This document shows positions 26,647-36,914 of a stretch of DNA of 64,000 bases, one piece after another. Position numbers and translations under genes: made by a program. This DNA comes from Tropicimonas sp. IMCC34011 (lineage in GTDB: Bacteria; Pseudomonadota; Alphaproteobacteria; Rhodobacterales; Rhodobacteraceae): assembly GCF_003390865.1 (NCBI RefSeq), contig NZ_QMEJ01000002.1:577964-641963 (forward strand), given 5' to 3'. The notes beneath the pieces were generated by a model that ran no database searches, had not been told where the DNA came from, and saw only the letters and a program-made list of their open reading frames with translations. Position 1 is the first letter of the stretch. The number at the start of each line of letters is the position of its first letter.

Positions 26647-27561
26647 ATGCCCGCATCGTTTTCCGTCGGCCTCGTCGGGTGTGCGCTCGCCTGTGTCATG
26701 GCGCTGGCGGGGGGCACGGCGCGGGCCGACTATGCCGGATCCGCCCGCCTCTTCGTCAACGACACCTATGGCGACGGTCACGACCGGTGGAATACCGGCT
26801 CCTACCAGGGATCGTATTTCTTCAGCGACGCGCCGGATGCCGGCAGCACGCTGGAGCTCAGGGGGCGCGGCGAAATCGTCACCCCCTGGGCCCCATCCCT
26901 GCAGGAAGGCGGCGATCGCCCCTACTCGACCCTCCTCGGCTTCGGCGCGTTCCTGCATCGTGACGTCGGCCCGGTCGAGACCCGGATCGGCGGTGAGATT
27001 GCGCTCAGGGGCGACAGCACCGGCCTTCCCGAACTGCAGGCCCGGGCGCACCGGTTCTTCGACTACGATGGCTACGACCCGGAGACGCGGGACGATCCGC
27101 ACCTGCCGGACAGGGGCGTGATGAGTCTGGAGGGCGAAGTGGCACACACGTTCGTCCTCGGCGGCGCGGCAATGGTGCGCCCCTATGCCGAGGCGCGCTA
27201 CGGCGACGACACGCGGGCCTCCCTCGGCGCCGACATCGTCATCGGGGGAGGACAGGATGCCCCCGTCTGGACCCGGGACGTGGTGACGGGACAGCTCATG
27301 ACCTACGACCTTCCGAAGGAGCGCGGCTTCAACTTGGGCCTCGTGCTCGGCGGGGACATCCAGCGAGTCACCGGGTCCGCGCATCTGCCGGACGGATACG
27401 GCGTGACCCTCGAGGAAAGCCAGTCGCGGGTCAGGATCGGACTTGGGGCCACGTACGGCGATGCCCACATCTTCGTCGGGCAGACGCGCCTGTCGCGACA
27501 GTTCGAGGAGCAGTCCGAGCCGCAGCGCGTGGGAATGATCTCGATCGGCCTCGGGTTCTGA
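26647..27561 (+). CDS. LpxR-like lipid A deacylase family outer-membrane protein
   Basis: The 304-residue protein has a signal peptide over residues 1-27 and alternating beta-barrel strands ending in GLGF, a typical outer-membrane C-terminus. The motif N38-D39 followed by DRWNTGSY is the LpxR (DUF2219) active-site entrance, where Asn, Asp and Thr/Ser coordinate calcium and substrate. A histidine in LQARAHRFFD may be the catalytic base. LpxR enzymes remove the 3'-acyloxyacyl chain of lipid A from the outer leaflet. Assignment is by motif only. Confidence 0.72.
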   Translation: MPASFSVGLVGCALACVMALAGGTARADYAGSARLFVNDTYGDGHDRWNTGSYQGSYFFSDAPDAGSTLELRGRGEIVTPWAPSLQEGGDRPYSTLLGFGAFLHRDVGPVETRIGGEIALRGDSTGLPELQARAHRFFDYDGYDPETRDDPHLPDRGVMSLEGEVAHTFVLGGAAMVRPYAEARYGDDTRASLGADIVIGGGQDAPVWTRDVVTGQLMTYDLPKERGFNLGLVLGGDIQRVTGSAHLPDGYGVTLEESQSRVRIGLGATYGDAHIFVGQTRLSRQFEEQSEPQRVGMISIGLGF

Positions 27562-27642
27562 CGCGCCGCCGGACGACCTCGCCGTTCACGGCGCGCCCCC
27601 TCGCCGAAGATCGACGCCGACCCTTCCTCGGGCCAACGAAAG

Positions 27643-27669
27643 GGCGCGGGGGTGCCCTGCCCCCGCGCC
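27643..27669. terminator. Bidirectional hairpin terminator
   Basis: A perfect 10-bp stem GGCGCGGGGG/CCCCCGCGCC with a 7-nt loop lies between the convergent lpxR-like and ggt genes. On the minus strand it is followed by CTTTC. The T-runs are weak, but position and stability support termination for both genes. Confidence 0.65.
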
Positions 27670-27688
27670 ACGTTCCTTCAGCCCCGGA

Positions 27689-29419
27689 TCATTCGCCGAT
27701 GGCCAACCCTTCGCGTCGGGGGTCGGCGCCGCCGATCAGCGTGCCGTCCCGGACCGCGATGGCGTGCAGGCCGCTCGTCAGGTCGCGCACGTTCACCTCG
27801 AAGCCCAGTGCCTCGAGCGGCTCTTGCAGGTCGGTCGCGGCGGTTCCTTCCTCGAGATCGTAGGTCCCGAACCGGTTCACGAGGTTCGGCAGGGCAACGG
27901 CTGCCTGCGGGTCCATCCCCCAATCCATATGCGCGACAATGGTCTTGGCAACGTAGCCGATGATCCGGCTGCCGCCCGGAGAGCCGACCACGAAGACGGG
28001 GGTGCCGTCCTCCATCACGATCGTCGGGGACATCGACGAGCGCGGCCGCTTCCCGGGCTCCACGCGATTGGCGATCGGGCTGCCCTCGTCATGGGTGCTG
28101 AAGGAGAAATCCGTCAACTCGTTGTTGAGCAGGAAGCCCCCGGGCGCGAGGAGGCGGGAGCCGAAGCCGTTCTCGATGGTGGTCGTCATGGACAGTGCGT
28201 TGCCGTCGGCGTCGACGATGGAGATATGCGACGTGGACGGCAGCTCGATGGACGCATCGTCGCCGAGATCGAGCGCCGCGTGATCCCAGGGCGGCATGCC
28301 GGGCGAGACCTCGGGCAGGCTTTCGTCCGCGTCCAGAAGCTCGGCGCGGTCCGCGAGGTAGTCGGGATCCAGAAGGCGCGGCACGGGCACATAATCGGTA
28401 TCCGCCATGTACCGCCCGCGGTCGGCAAAGGCGAGGCGGGAGGCGTCGCCGATCAGCCGCCAGGCGTCCGGGGAATCGGGCCCCATCGCGGAGAGCTCAT
28501 AGGGTTCCAGAAGCGCGAGGATCTGCCCGACGGTCAGCGCGCCCGATGACGGCGGTCCCATGCCGCAGACCTCCGCACCGCGATAAGGTGCGCAGACCGC
28601 CGGGCGCTCGACGACCTCGTAGGCCTCCAGGTCTTCCAGGGACAGGACGCCCGGCTGGGCCGCACCGCGCACCGTCGCGACGATCCCCTCGGCCACCTCC
28701 CCGTGGTAGAACGCATCTGCGCCGCGTGCTGCGATGGCGCGCAGCGTTTCGGCATAGGCGGCGTTCGTCAGCGTGTCGCCCTCGGCGATGGCGGAGCCGC
28801 CGGGCATGAAGTATTCGGCCGTGGCCGGCGCGACGGAGAGAAACTCCTCATCCTCCGCCACCAGAGCGGCGAGGCGCGGAGAGACGGAAAAGCCGTCTTC
28901 GGCCAGTCCGATGGCCTCGTCGAACAGACTGCTCCAGTTGGCCCGGCCCCAGCGGCGATGCGCCTCTTCGAGAAGCATGGGCGTTCCGGGCGTGCCGACC
29001 GAGAGGCCACCGACGACCGCGTCGAAGAAGTCCATCGGCTCACCGTCCTTCTGGAAAAGGGTCGGCGTCGCGGCCATGGGGGCGGTCTCCCGCCCGTCGA
29101 GAGTGGTGATCTCCCCCGTCTCGGCATCGTACCAGACGAGAAAGGCTCCGCCGCCGAGGCCGGAGGATTGCGGCTCGACGAGGCCGAGCGTCACCTGGAC
29201 CGCGACCATCGCATCCGCCGCGCTGCCCCCGGCCCTCAGCACCTTGGCGCCGGCCTCGGACGCCAGCGGATTGGCGGCGACGACCATCCAGTTATCGGAC
29301 GTGACCGGCTCCGGCGTTTCCCGGACGAGACCTGTCGCCTGCTCGGGCGCGACCGCGTCGGCGGCCTCCTGAGCGAGAGCGGGGGTGGTCATGAGAACGA
29401 GTGCGAGTACGGCGCGCAT
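27689..29419 (-). CDS. ggt: Gamma-glutamyltransferase
   Basis: The 576-residue periplasmic enzyme hydrolyses or transfers the gamma-glutamyl group of glutathione. It has a signal peptide over residues 1-16 (ALA-QE), the large subunit with GGSAADAMVA and SSGLGGG, and an autocleavage site at T396 in PSTSHISIVDADGN, which becomes the nucleophile of the small subunit. PGKRPRSSMSPTIV and GSPGGSRII complete the active site. ATG 29419 has GAGGAG upstream. Confidence 0.95.
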   Translation of the reverse strand: MRAVLALVLMTTPALAQEAADAVAPEQATGLVRETPEPVTSDNWMVVAANPLASEAGAKVLRAGGSAADAMVAVQVTLGLVEPQSSGLGGGAFLVWYDAETGEITTLDGRETAPMAATPTLFQKDGEPMDFFDAVVGGLSVGTPGTPMLLEEAHRRWGRANWSSLFDEAIGLAEDGFSVSPRLAALVAEDEEFLSVAPATAEYFMPGGSAIAEGDTLTNAAYAETLRAIAARGADAFYHGEVAEGIVATVRGAAQPGVLSLEDLEAYEVVERPAVCAPYRGAEVCGMGPPSSGALTVGQILALLEPYELSAMGPDSPDAWRLIGDASRLAFADRGRYMADTDYVPVPRLLDPDYLADRAELLDADESLPEVSPGMPPWDHAALDLGDDASIELPSTSHISIVDADGNALSMTTTIENGFGSRLLAPGGFLLNNELTDFSFSTHDEGSPIANRVEPGKRPRSSMSPTIVMEDGTPVFVVGSPGGSRIIGYVAKTIVAHMDWGMDPQAAVALPNLVNRFGTYDLEEGTAATDLQEPLEALGFEVNVRDLTSGLHAIAVRDGTLIGGADPRREGLAIGE

Positions 29420-29768
29420 GGGGCATCTCCTCGGTATTGCCGACCCGATGGTGACGCCCCCGTGACCCTGCGGCAACCCCTCTCCGGCGGGGACCTCGTC
29501 CCGCGTCAACGCTCCTTGGCCAGCGTCTAGGCCATGGCGGCAACGCAGATACCGACGCAACGAGTTGTTCGAGGCCCCTTTCCCGCGAAAGCTTCATCCA
29601 GAGGCGCACCCGGCGATCCGACCGGGACGCATGTCTTCGAGGACGAGCCGTCAGCCTTCCGCTTCGACCGCGCGCTTGGACGAGAGGGATCTGAACATCC
29701 TCCTCGTTCCGGACTGGCTGAACTGACCGGACTGGGCGGGCGTGGCCGAGACGGCCGCGCCCGGAGGT
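29420..29768. other. Intergenic region between ggt and gbcB
   Basis: About 350 bp lies upstream of minus-strand ggt and downstream of minus-strand gbcB. Small open frames on both strands have no ribosome-binding site and a composition typical of antisense or random GC-rich DNA. The ggt promoter should be here. No other structure is seen. Confidence 0.4.
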
Positions 29769-30845
29769 TCACGCATCCACGGTGACGTTTCCGATCGGGT
29801 TCGAGCAGCAGGCGAGGATGTACCCGGCCTCGACATCCTCATCGGTGATCCCGCCGTTGTGAACCATGTGGACCTCGCCCGAGACCTTCTTGATCCGGCA
29901 GGTGCCGCAGACGCCGAAGGTGCAGCCCGAGGGGATGTTCAACCCGGCATTGCGGGCCGCCGCGAGGATCGTGTCCGTCTCGGCAACGGTCGCGGTCACA
30001 CCGGACGCCGCGAAGGTCAGCTCCACGTCAGCGCCCTGCTCCGGGACCACGTCGTCGATATCGGGGACGTCCGCATCGGTTTCCGCCGGCGCCTGGAAAC
30101 TCTCCTGGTGGTAGCGGTCCATGTCGAACCCGAGGCCGGAGAGCGCCTCACGCACCGCGCGCATGAACGGCTCGGGACCGCAGCAGAAGACTTCCCGCTC
30201 CAGATAGTCGGGCGCCATCAGGCCGAGCATGAGCTGGTTGAACATGCCGCGATAGCCGGTCCAGGGGCGGAACGGGTCGGTCCCCTCGACGACCCATTTG
30301 AGGTCGATCCCCGGCATCCGGGACGCCATGTGCTCCAGCCGTTCGCGAAAGATGATCTCGGAGGGGCGGCGGGCGCAGTTGACGAAGACGATGTCGGGCA
30401 TGGTGCCGAGGTCGAACATGTAGGTCGCCATCGACATGGACGGCGTGATGCCGGATCCTGCGGAAATGAAAAGATATTTCTCGGCAGGATGGTTGAGGTG
30501 CGTGAAGACGCCGGCGGGCCCGAACGCCTTGAGGCGCATTCCGGGCTGAAGCTCGTTCAGCATCCAGTGGCTCCCGATACTGCCCGGCTGCGCCTTGATC
30601 GTCACCGAGATGGACCGGGGGCGGGAGGGTGACGAGGAGATCGTGTAGGTGCGGTGGATCGTGCCGGAGGGCAAGGGCAGTTCAAGCGTCAGGAACTGGC
30701 CCGGCGAGAAGTCGAACAGCGCGCCGGATGGAGCCTGGAAGGTGAAGGTCGCCGTGTTCGGCACCTCGGGGATGACGGAGACGCATTCGAGCGGCTCGGC
30801 ATCGGACCAGACAGCACGCTTCGGGAGGGAAGACAGATCGTTCAT
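29769..30845 (-). CDS. gbcB: Glycine betaine demethylase reductase subunit (GbcB-like)
   Basis: The 358-residue flavin/iron-sulfur reductase passes electrons from NAD(P)H to the Rieske oxygenase. The ferredoxin-reductase part has the FAD motif RTYTISSSP and a pyridine-nucleotide motif SAGSGITPSMSM, then CCGPEPFM. A plant-type [2Fe-2S] ferredoxin domain at the C-terminus has ligands CTFGVCGTC plus a later Cys pair. This fused layout and length match GbcB. It follows gbcA by 5 nt and is presumably co-transcribed from the riboswitch leader. Confidence 0.9.
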   Translation of the reverse strand: MNDLSSLPKRAVWSDAEPLECVSVIPEVPNTATFTFQAPSGALFDFSPGQFLTLELPLPSGTIHRTYTISSSPSRPRSISVTIKAQPGSIGSHWMLNELQPGMRLKAFGPAGVFTHLNHPAEKYLFISAGSGITPSMSMATYMFDLGTMPDIVFVNCARRPSEIIFRERLEHMASRMPGIDLKWVVEGTDPFRPWTGYRGMFNQLMLGLMAPDYLEREVFCCGPEPFMRAVREALSGLGFDMDRYHQESFQAPAETDADVPDIDDVVPEQGADVELTFAASGVTATVAETDTILAAARNAGLNIPSGCTFGVCGTCRIKKVSGEVHMVHNGGITDEDVEAGYILACCSNPIGNVTVDA

Positions 30846-30850
30846 CGCCG

Positions 30851-32200
<1,350 letters not shown>

Positions 32201-32372
32201 GCAAGGCTGGTTTCCGGACTTGAAGCATGGCCCGTAGGCCCGGCATGGCGCCTTCCCGGAGCTGCTCGCCCCAGTGGCTCGTCGCCATGCCCATCGCTTC
32301 CTCACCGTTGCGGGGGCAGTGCCGGCCTCTCACCGGCTTCCCAATTCTCCTCTGTCTCCAGCGGCACCTTGC
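32201..32372 (-). ncRNA. Cobalamin riboswitch upstream of gbcAB
   Basis: Read on the minus strand, the segment holds the cobalamin aptamer elements in order: AGGTGCC, GGGAAGCCGGTGAGAGGCCG, CCCCCGCAACGGTGA, GAGCCACTGG, and a B12 box AAGTCCGGAAACCAGCCT at 32221-32204. The B12 box matches the consensus rAGYCMGgAgaCCkGCcd at 16 of 18 positions. The closing P1 helix is a perfect GCAAGG/CCTTGC pair (32372-32367 with 32206-32201). The only downstream genes on this strand are gbcA and gbcB, starting 121 nt later. Confidence 0.93.
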
Positions 32373-32380
32373 AGGTCCTG

Positions 32381-32607
32381 TCTAGCACCCCCGAATCGCG
32401 CCTCAGCGCCCGAAAACGACTTGGGCCCTCCTGAAAGCGCCCAGCGCGGGACTGCGGCGCATCCTCGCGCACGACGTGCAGGGCATCGGCCCTCGCTCGG
32501 GCAGCGCAGGGTGCCCACGGGCGCCGGGGGAGAATCCCCCGGAATGGATTGAAAACACCGCACAATGCCGCAAATCCGGGCAGTCCGGGAACTCGGAACC
32601 CGGCGCG
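32381..32607. other. Gap with riboswitch promoter zone and a hairpin
   Basis: The region lies between the riboswitch 5' end and the DUF1045 stop. It should contain the promoter of the gbcAB leader. A perfect 7-bp hairpin CCGGGGG/CCCCCGG (32524-32542) may terminate the DUF1045 transcript, though no T-run follows it. No credible gene is seen. Confidence 0.45.
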
Positions 32608-33279
32608 TCAACCAGTGAGGGGGAAACGCCGGATCAGCTCGAATCTCCCGTCCGGCCGCTCGCCGGCCAGCGCAATGCCCTCCATCATGAAAGGCACCGG
32701 CAACTCGGGGAGGCGTGCGCGGGCCTCGCGATACCAGTCCTCCGCCTTGTTCTCCGGCAGGCGCCCGGTCAGGGTGAGGTGGAAGTGGAACTCCTCCAGG
32801 ACATACGGGTACCCCCAGCGCGTCAGGAGCGCGTCCTGCCGCGCGGTGAGCCCGGCGCTTCGGCGCCGCGCGATCTCGTCCGGCCCGGCCGGCGCCCGGA
32901 ATGCGTCGAGCTCGATCACGCACGACGCGGCGAGCCGTTCGATGGCAGCCGCATCCCCCACCGGAGTGAGCGCCAGAAAGCCCCCGAGGGTGGTGAGCGC
33001 GAGCCCCCCTGCCCGCGCCGGCGCACTGGTCCGGGCGACGCTCTCCACGGCTTTCTCGAGCGCTACCGCGTCCAGTCCATCCGCGATCCTGAACGGCGGT
33101 TTGAGCGTGCCGTGAAAGCCGTACTTGCGCGGCGCTGCGGTGACCTCGGCCAGTCCCGCAATGGCGGGCTGCGGCGCGGGACAGGCCTGCGCCACGTCCC
33201 ATCCCAGCCAGCTTGCTCCGAATGTGGCCAGATCGCCTTCGGGCGGCAGATAGTAGACCGCGAACCGAGTGTATGACAT
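32608..33279 (-). CDS. DUF1045 phosphonate-metabolism protein, 2H phosphoesterase fold
   Basis: The 223-residue protein has two HxT motifs of the 2H phosphoesterase superfamily, H56-G-T58 in YGFHGTLKPPF and H167-L-T169 in HFHLTLTG. This DUF1045 type is a regular companion of C-P lyase genes, where it may act on cyclic ribose phosphates. It is transcribed divergently from phnM; the plus-strand CATG at 33277 even overlaps its start codon. The C-P lyase core genes are not in the window. Confidence 0.82.
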   Translation of the reverse strand: MSYTRFAVYYLPPEGDLATFGASWLGWDVAQACPAPQPAIAGLAEVTAAPRKYGFHGTLKPPFRIADGLDAVALEKAVESVARTSAPARAGGLALTTLGGFLALTPVGDAAAIERLAASCVIELDAFRAPAGPDEIARRRSAGLTARQDALLTRWGYPYVLEEFHFHLTLTGRLPENKAEDWYREARARLPELPVPFMMEGIALAGERPDGRFELIRRFPLTG

Positions 33280-33334
33280 GACGCTTCCCCCTCCCACGGC
33301 CGATCCCGATCCGGCACCCCGAGACGAGCACCGC

Positions 33335-34477
33335 ATGCCAAGCGACGTCCACCTTGCCAATGCCCGGCTCGTCCTGCCGGACCGCGTCCTGCACGGGCGC
33401 ATCGTGATCGAAGACGGGCAGATCGCCGAGATCGCGGAGGGCGGCGGCGTGCCCGCGGGCGCGATCGACTGCGCCGGGGACATGATCCTGCCGGGGCTGG
33501 TGGAGTTGCACACCGACAACCTCGAGCGCCATATCGAGCCACGCCCGGAGGTCGACTGGCCGCACGTCCCGGCCCTTCTGGCCCATGATGCGGAACTTGC
33601 CTCGACCGGGATCACGACTGTCTTCGATGCGCTACGCGTCGGGTCGATCCACGGCGGAACGGGCGGATACGGGGCGTACGCGAGAACACTCGCGAATGAG
33701 ATGCTGAGCCTCCGCGCCGCCGGTCATTTCAAGATCAGCCATTTCCTCCACCTCCGGGCGGAGATCTGCTCCGAAACGCTGCTCGAGGAGATGGCGGACT
33801 TCGGCCCCTCGGACCGGGTCGGGATCGTCAGCCTGATGGACCATACGCCGGGGCAGAGACAGTTCCGCGACCTCGGGGCGCTCAGGGCCTATGTCACCAA
33901 GAAGCGCGGCATGGACGACGCGGCCTTCGAGGAGCACGTGGCCGAACTCAAGGCGCTGCAGGCTCGCTTCGGCGCGGTCCATGAGGCCGGCGCGGTGGCG
34001 GAGGCGCGGCGCTACGGCGCGGTGCTTGCCAGCCACGACGACACCACGGCGGATCAGGTCGCATCGTCCCATCGCAGCGGCGTCCGCTTCGCCGAGTTTC
34101 CGACCACGAGAGAGGCGGCGGAGGCCTGCCGGCAGACGGGCATCCGCGTGATGATGGGCGCGCCCAACCTGATCCGGGGCGGCTCCCATTCGGGAAACGT
34201 GGCCGCCAGCGATCTGGCGGAGGCGGGTCTGCTCGACATCGTGTCCTCGGACTACGTCCCGAGCGCGCTTCTTCTCTCAGCGTTCCGGCTGGCCGCGCTC
34301 TGGGACGATCTGCCCCGTGCCGTCGCCTGCGTCACCGCGACCCCGGCCCGCGCCGCCGGTCTCGAGGATCGCGGCGCACTTTCCTCCGGGCAGCGTGGCG
34401 ACGTCATCCGCGTTGCGGAAGCCGGCGGCACCCCGATCCTGCGCGGCGTCTGGTGCCGGGGAGACCGGATCGCCTGA
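33335..34477 (+). CDS. phnM: Ribose 1-methylphosphonate 5-triphosphate diphosphatase
   Basis: The 380-residue amidohydrolase-fold enzyme has the PhnM metal motif ELHTDNLERH (H59, D61, H66). It also has LASHDDTT, GAPNLIRGGSHSGNV and SSDYVP, all diagnostic of PhnM. It removes pyrophosphate from the C-P lyase intermediate in phosphonate use. ATG 33335 is chosen; an in-frame ATG at 33278 would overlap the divergent DUF1045 start. PhnGHIJKL are absent from the window. Confidence 0.93.
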   Translation: MPSDVHLANARLVLPDRVLHGRIVIEDGQIAEIAEGGGVPAGAIDCAGDMILPGLVELHTDNLERHIEPRPEVDWPHVPALLAHDAELASTGITTVFDALRVGSIHGGTGGYGAYARTLANEMLSLRAAGHFKISHFLHLRAEICSETLLEEMADFGPSDRVGIVSLMDHTPGQRQFRDLGALRAYVTKKRGMDDAAFEEHVAELKALQARFGAVHEAGAVAEARRYGAVLASHDDTTADQVASSHRSGVRFAEFPTTREAAEACRQTGIRVMMGAPNLIRGGSHSGNVAASDLAEAGLLDIVSSDYVPSALLLSAFRLAALWDDLPRAVACVTATPARAAGLEDRGALSSGQRGDVIRVAEAGGTPILRGVWCRGDRIA

Positions 34478-34724
34478 GGCCGCGGCGCTGCAAGGGACGC
34501 CGGATGCCGCGATGAGGAAGAACGCGGTCCACATCCGGCAGCGGCCCCATGCCGGACGGGCCGGCACCTCCACCCGCCGACCTCCGCGGCGATGGGACGC
34601 CGGCCGGCATCTAGGCAAGAGGCGCTCCCCCGGCGGGACCGGGGACGAGACCGGATCACCCTGCAAACCGCAGTCGGCAAGGGCTAGAAGATGATCGGGC
34701 GGCGGATCGTCTCTCTCACGGCGG

Positions 34725-35405
34725 TCAGCGCCCGGTGCGCACCGCCGTCCAGATCGTGTGGCGTGAGCCGCGCCTGCTGTGCCCCGCCCGGATCGTATGC
34801 GCGACGGCCTCGAACCCGCACGCCTTGAGCCGCTTCAGGAAGGCCGCATCCGGCGCCGCGGACCAGACCGCCAGCACCCCGCCCCCGGTCAGCGCCCGGC
34901 GCGCGGAGCGCAGACCGCGTTCATCGTAGAGCGCGTCGTTTCCCGCCCGGGTCAGACCGTCCGGACCATTGTCGACGTCGAGCAGGATGGCATCGTAGGT
35001 CCCGTCGGCCTCGCGGATTTCGGTCAGGACATCTCCCGGCCTCACCTCGACCCGCGGATCGGACAGGCACTCCTTGAAAATGGGGGCCATATGCGTCTGC
35101 GCCCAGCCCACGAGGTCGGGCACGAGTTCCGACACGACGAGCTGCGCGCCCTCCGGCGCAATCGCCTGCGCGGCGCGAAGGGTGAACCCCATGCCGAGCC
35201 CGCCGATCAGGACACGCGGCGCCGAGCGACCGGACAGGTGGCCGAGCGCCAGCGTCGCGAGCGCCTCCTCGGACCCGCCGAGCCTGCTGTTCATCAGCTC
35301 GTTGCCACCTTCGAGCCGAATGGAAAACTCGTCCCCCCGCCGCAGGAGCCTCAGCGTGTCGCCGTCCGGCGCGGTCGCGGTTGCAAGCTTGACCCACGGC
35401 AGCAT
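34725..35405 (-). CDS. Spermidine synthase-like methyltransferase-fold protein
   Basis: The 226-residue protein has a Rossmann SAM-type fold. The ligand loop is LIGGLGMGFTLRAA, and LLDVDNGPDGL is an acidic active-site loop similar to spermidine synthases. It lacks the gatekeeping N-terminal domain of true SpeE, so the enzymatic role is unclear. AGGAG precedes ATG 35405. About 250 bp without any gene separates it from phnM. Confidence 0.75.
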   Translation of the reverse strand: MLPWVKLATATAPDGDTLRLLRRGDEFSIRLEGGNELMNSRLGGSEEALATLALGHLSGRSAPRVLIGGLGMGFTLRAAQAIAPEGAQLVVSELVPDLVGWAQTHMAPIFKECLSDPRVEVRPGDVLTEIREADGTYDAILLDVDNGPDGLTRAGNDALYDERGLRSARRALTGGGVLAVWSAAPDAAFLKRLKACGFEAVAHTIRAGHSRRGSRHTIWTAVRTGR

Positions 35406-35581
35406 GGCGTCTCCTGTCATTGGTGCGGTGTCATCCGCTTATCTGGCCCGCCGACGCAGAAGAAGGCCACGCGCGTCCCCGCTCCTCGCGCTACCCCGCG
35501 CGCCTCGGACCTTGCGCTGACCGGGCCGCGCCGTCGCCGCCTTCTATCGAGACGGAACCGAAGTGGCCACTGTCCCTGCCC

Positions 35582-36910
35582 TCATGGGGCGTCGCCTGCT
35601 GACAGGGCACCTCTCGATGCCGGCCCGGAGAGACCGAGCGATGGCGGAAGAACACGCCCCCAGCCTGCCAGGACCCGACCTCCGAGATCCCTCAGAGCGA
35701 CACCGAATTCCTTCGCCGACGTCGTTCGCGTCCGGGTGACGGAGACCGACACCGCGCGGCCCGGGCCATCCAGCCCGCGCGCGATCGGCATGCTTTCGAG
35801 CTCTGCAAGACTGGGCTCGTCCAGGACGATCTCCACCTCGATCCTGTCCTTGCCGGGGAGGAAGGCGAGATGCCTGACCCGGCCGGACATTTGCTGCGCC
35901 CTGGCGGTGGTGCCGAGGATGGAGATGTTGACGGGCGTGTCGATCCTGAACCCTTGCCCGTCATCCGATGACAGGTCGAGGCGCACGCGCCAGGACCCGC
36001 TGCCGGCTGGCTGAAGCTCAAGAAGCGGAAAGGCCTCGTCGGTCCCGACCGCGCCCTGCACCTGCCTGACCCGGAGGATGCGTCCCGATTGCGGCAAGCT
36101 GAGCCGCGGCGCTTCGTGATACCGATCCAGAACCCCCTCGCGGTCGGTCGCCTCGGCGATACGCTCCGTCAGCATGTCGATCCGCGTGCCTCTCTCGCTC
36201 TGAGAGGTGGCGTCGGCGTCCCGCCGCGCCAGGTCGAGGGCCGACCGGCGTTTCTCCAGATCGGCCCGCTTCGCCGCAAGAGCGATTGTCCGGCCCGCCC
36301 GCGCCTTGGGGTCTGTCTCCTCCGACACCAGGCGCCGGGCAGTATCGAGAAGGGCGATTTCCCGGCTGAGCGCTTTCTCCGCCGCGCCGATCCGGTCGGC
36401 CCGACGTTTGCCGCCCTCCTTGAAGGCGCTGCATTCCTGTTCGATCCGGGCGAGCCCCGCGCGTGTTTCGTCGTCAAGCTCCGCTCCAGGATGGCCGGCA
36501 AGCTCGTGTGTGGTCGTGATCGAGCGCGGCTCGCCCGGTTGAGCCAACAGGCAGGCGCGCAGGGTGACGTCGAGAAGACGCTCACGGCGCAGGGCCTCGA
36601 GCTCCCGGGCAATGGCGTCCCGGTCAAGGACCGCCAGCGTCTGACCGGCTGCCACGTCATCCCCGCCGGTAACAAGGATCTGCGCCAGCGGCAGGCCCGC
36701 CGGAAGGTCGAGGCGGAGCGGGGCAACGTTGGACAGAAGCGTGCCGAGATAAGTCTGCCGCGTCGGAACGGACGCCAGTCGCGCCGCAAGACAGGCTCCG
36801 ACGGCGAGAATTGCGAAACAGGCGACGGCGCTCAGGAGCCAGAAGGCTGGCGCTATGCCGCGCCTGGCGCTGCGGGGGCAATGGCGGAAAGCTGGCGAGG
36901 AGCGGGCCAT
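35582..36910 (-). CDS. HlyD-like membrane-fusion protein of an ABC exporter
   Basis: The 442-residue protein has one N-terminal transmembrane helix (residues 20-45), a short biotinyl-lipoyl-like region (VTGGDDVAAGQTLAVLDRD), a long coiled-coil rich in Arg/Glu/Ala (about 95-265), and a beta-rich C-terminus with a second lipoyl half (SGRILRVRQVQGAVG). This is the periplasmic adaptor layout of type I secretion and polysaccharide exporters. It follows the ABC gene by 4 nt and should form one complex with it. No TolC partner is encoded nearby. Confidence 0.72.
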   Translation of the reverse strand: MARSSPAFRHCPRSARRGIAPAFWLLSAVACFAILAVGACLAARLASVPTRQTYLGTLLSNVAPLRLDLPAGLPLAQILVTGGDDVAAGQTLAVLDRDAIARELEALRRERLLDVTLRACLLAQPGEPRSITTTHELAGHPGAELDDETRAGLARIEQECSAFKEGGKRRADRIGAAEKALSREIALLDTARRLVSEETDPKARAGRTIALAAKRADLEKRRSALDLARRDADATSQSERGTRIDMLTERIAEATDREGVLDRYHEAPRLSLPQSGRILRVRQVQGAVGTDEAFPLLELQPAGSGSWRVRLDLSSDDGQGFRIDTPVNISILGTTARAQQMSGRVRHLAFLPGKDRIEVEIVLDEPSLAELESMPIARGLDGPGRAVSVSVTRTRTTSAKEFGVALRDLGGRVLAGWGRVLPPSLGLSGPASRGALSAGDAP

Positions 36911-36914
36911 GGGC

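Noticed and set aside
29527..29785. Two overlapping 81-83 residue frames between ggt and gbcB
   Set aside because: They run antisense to each other, have low-complexity Arg/Ser/Pro content and no start signal.
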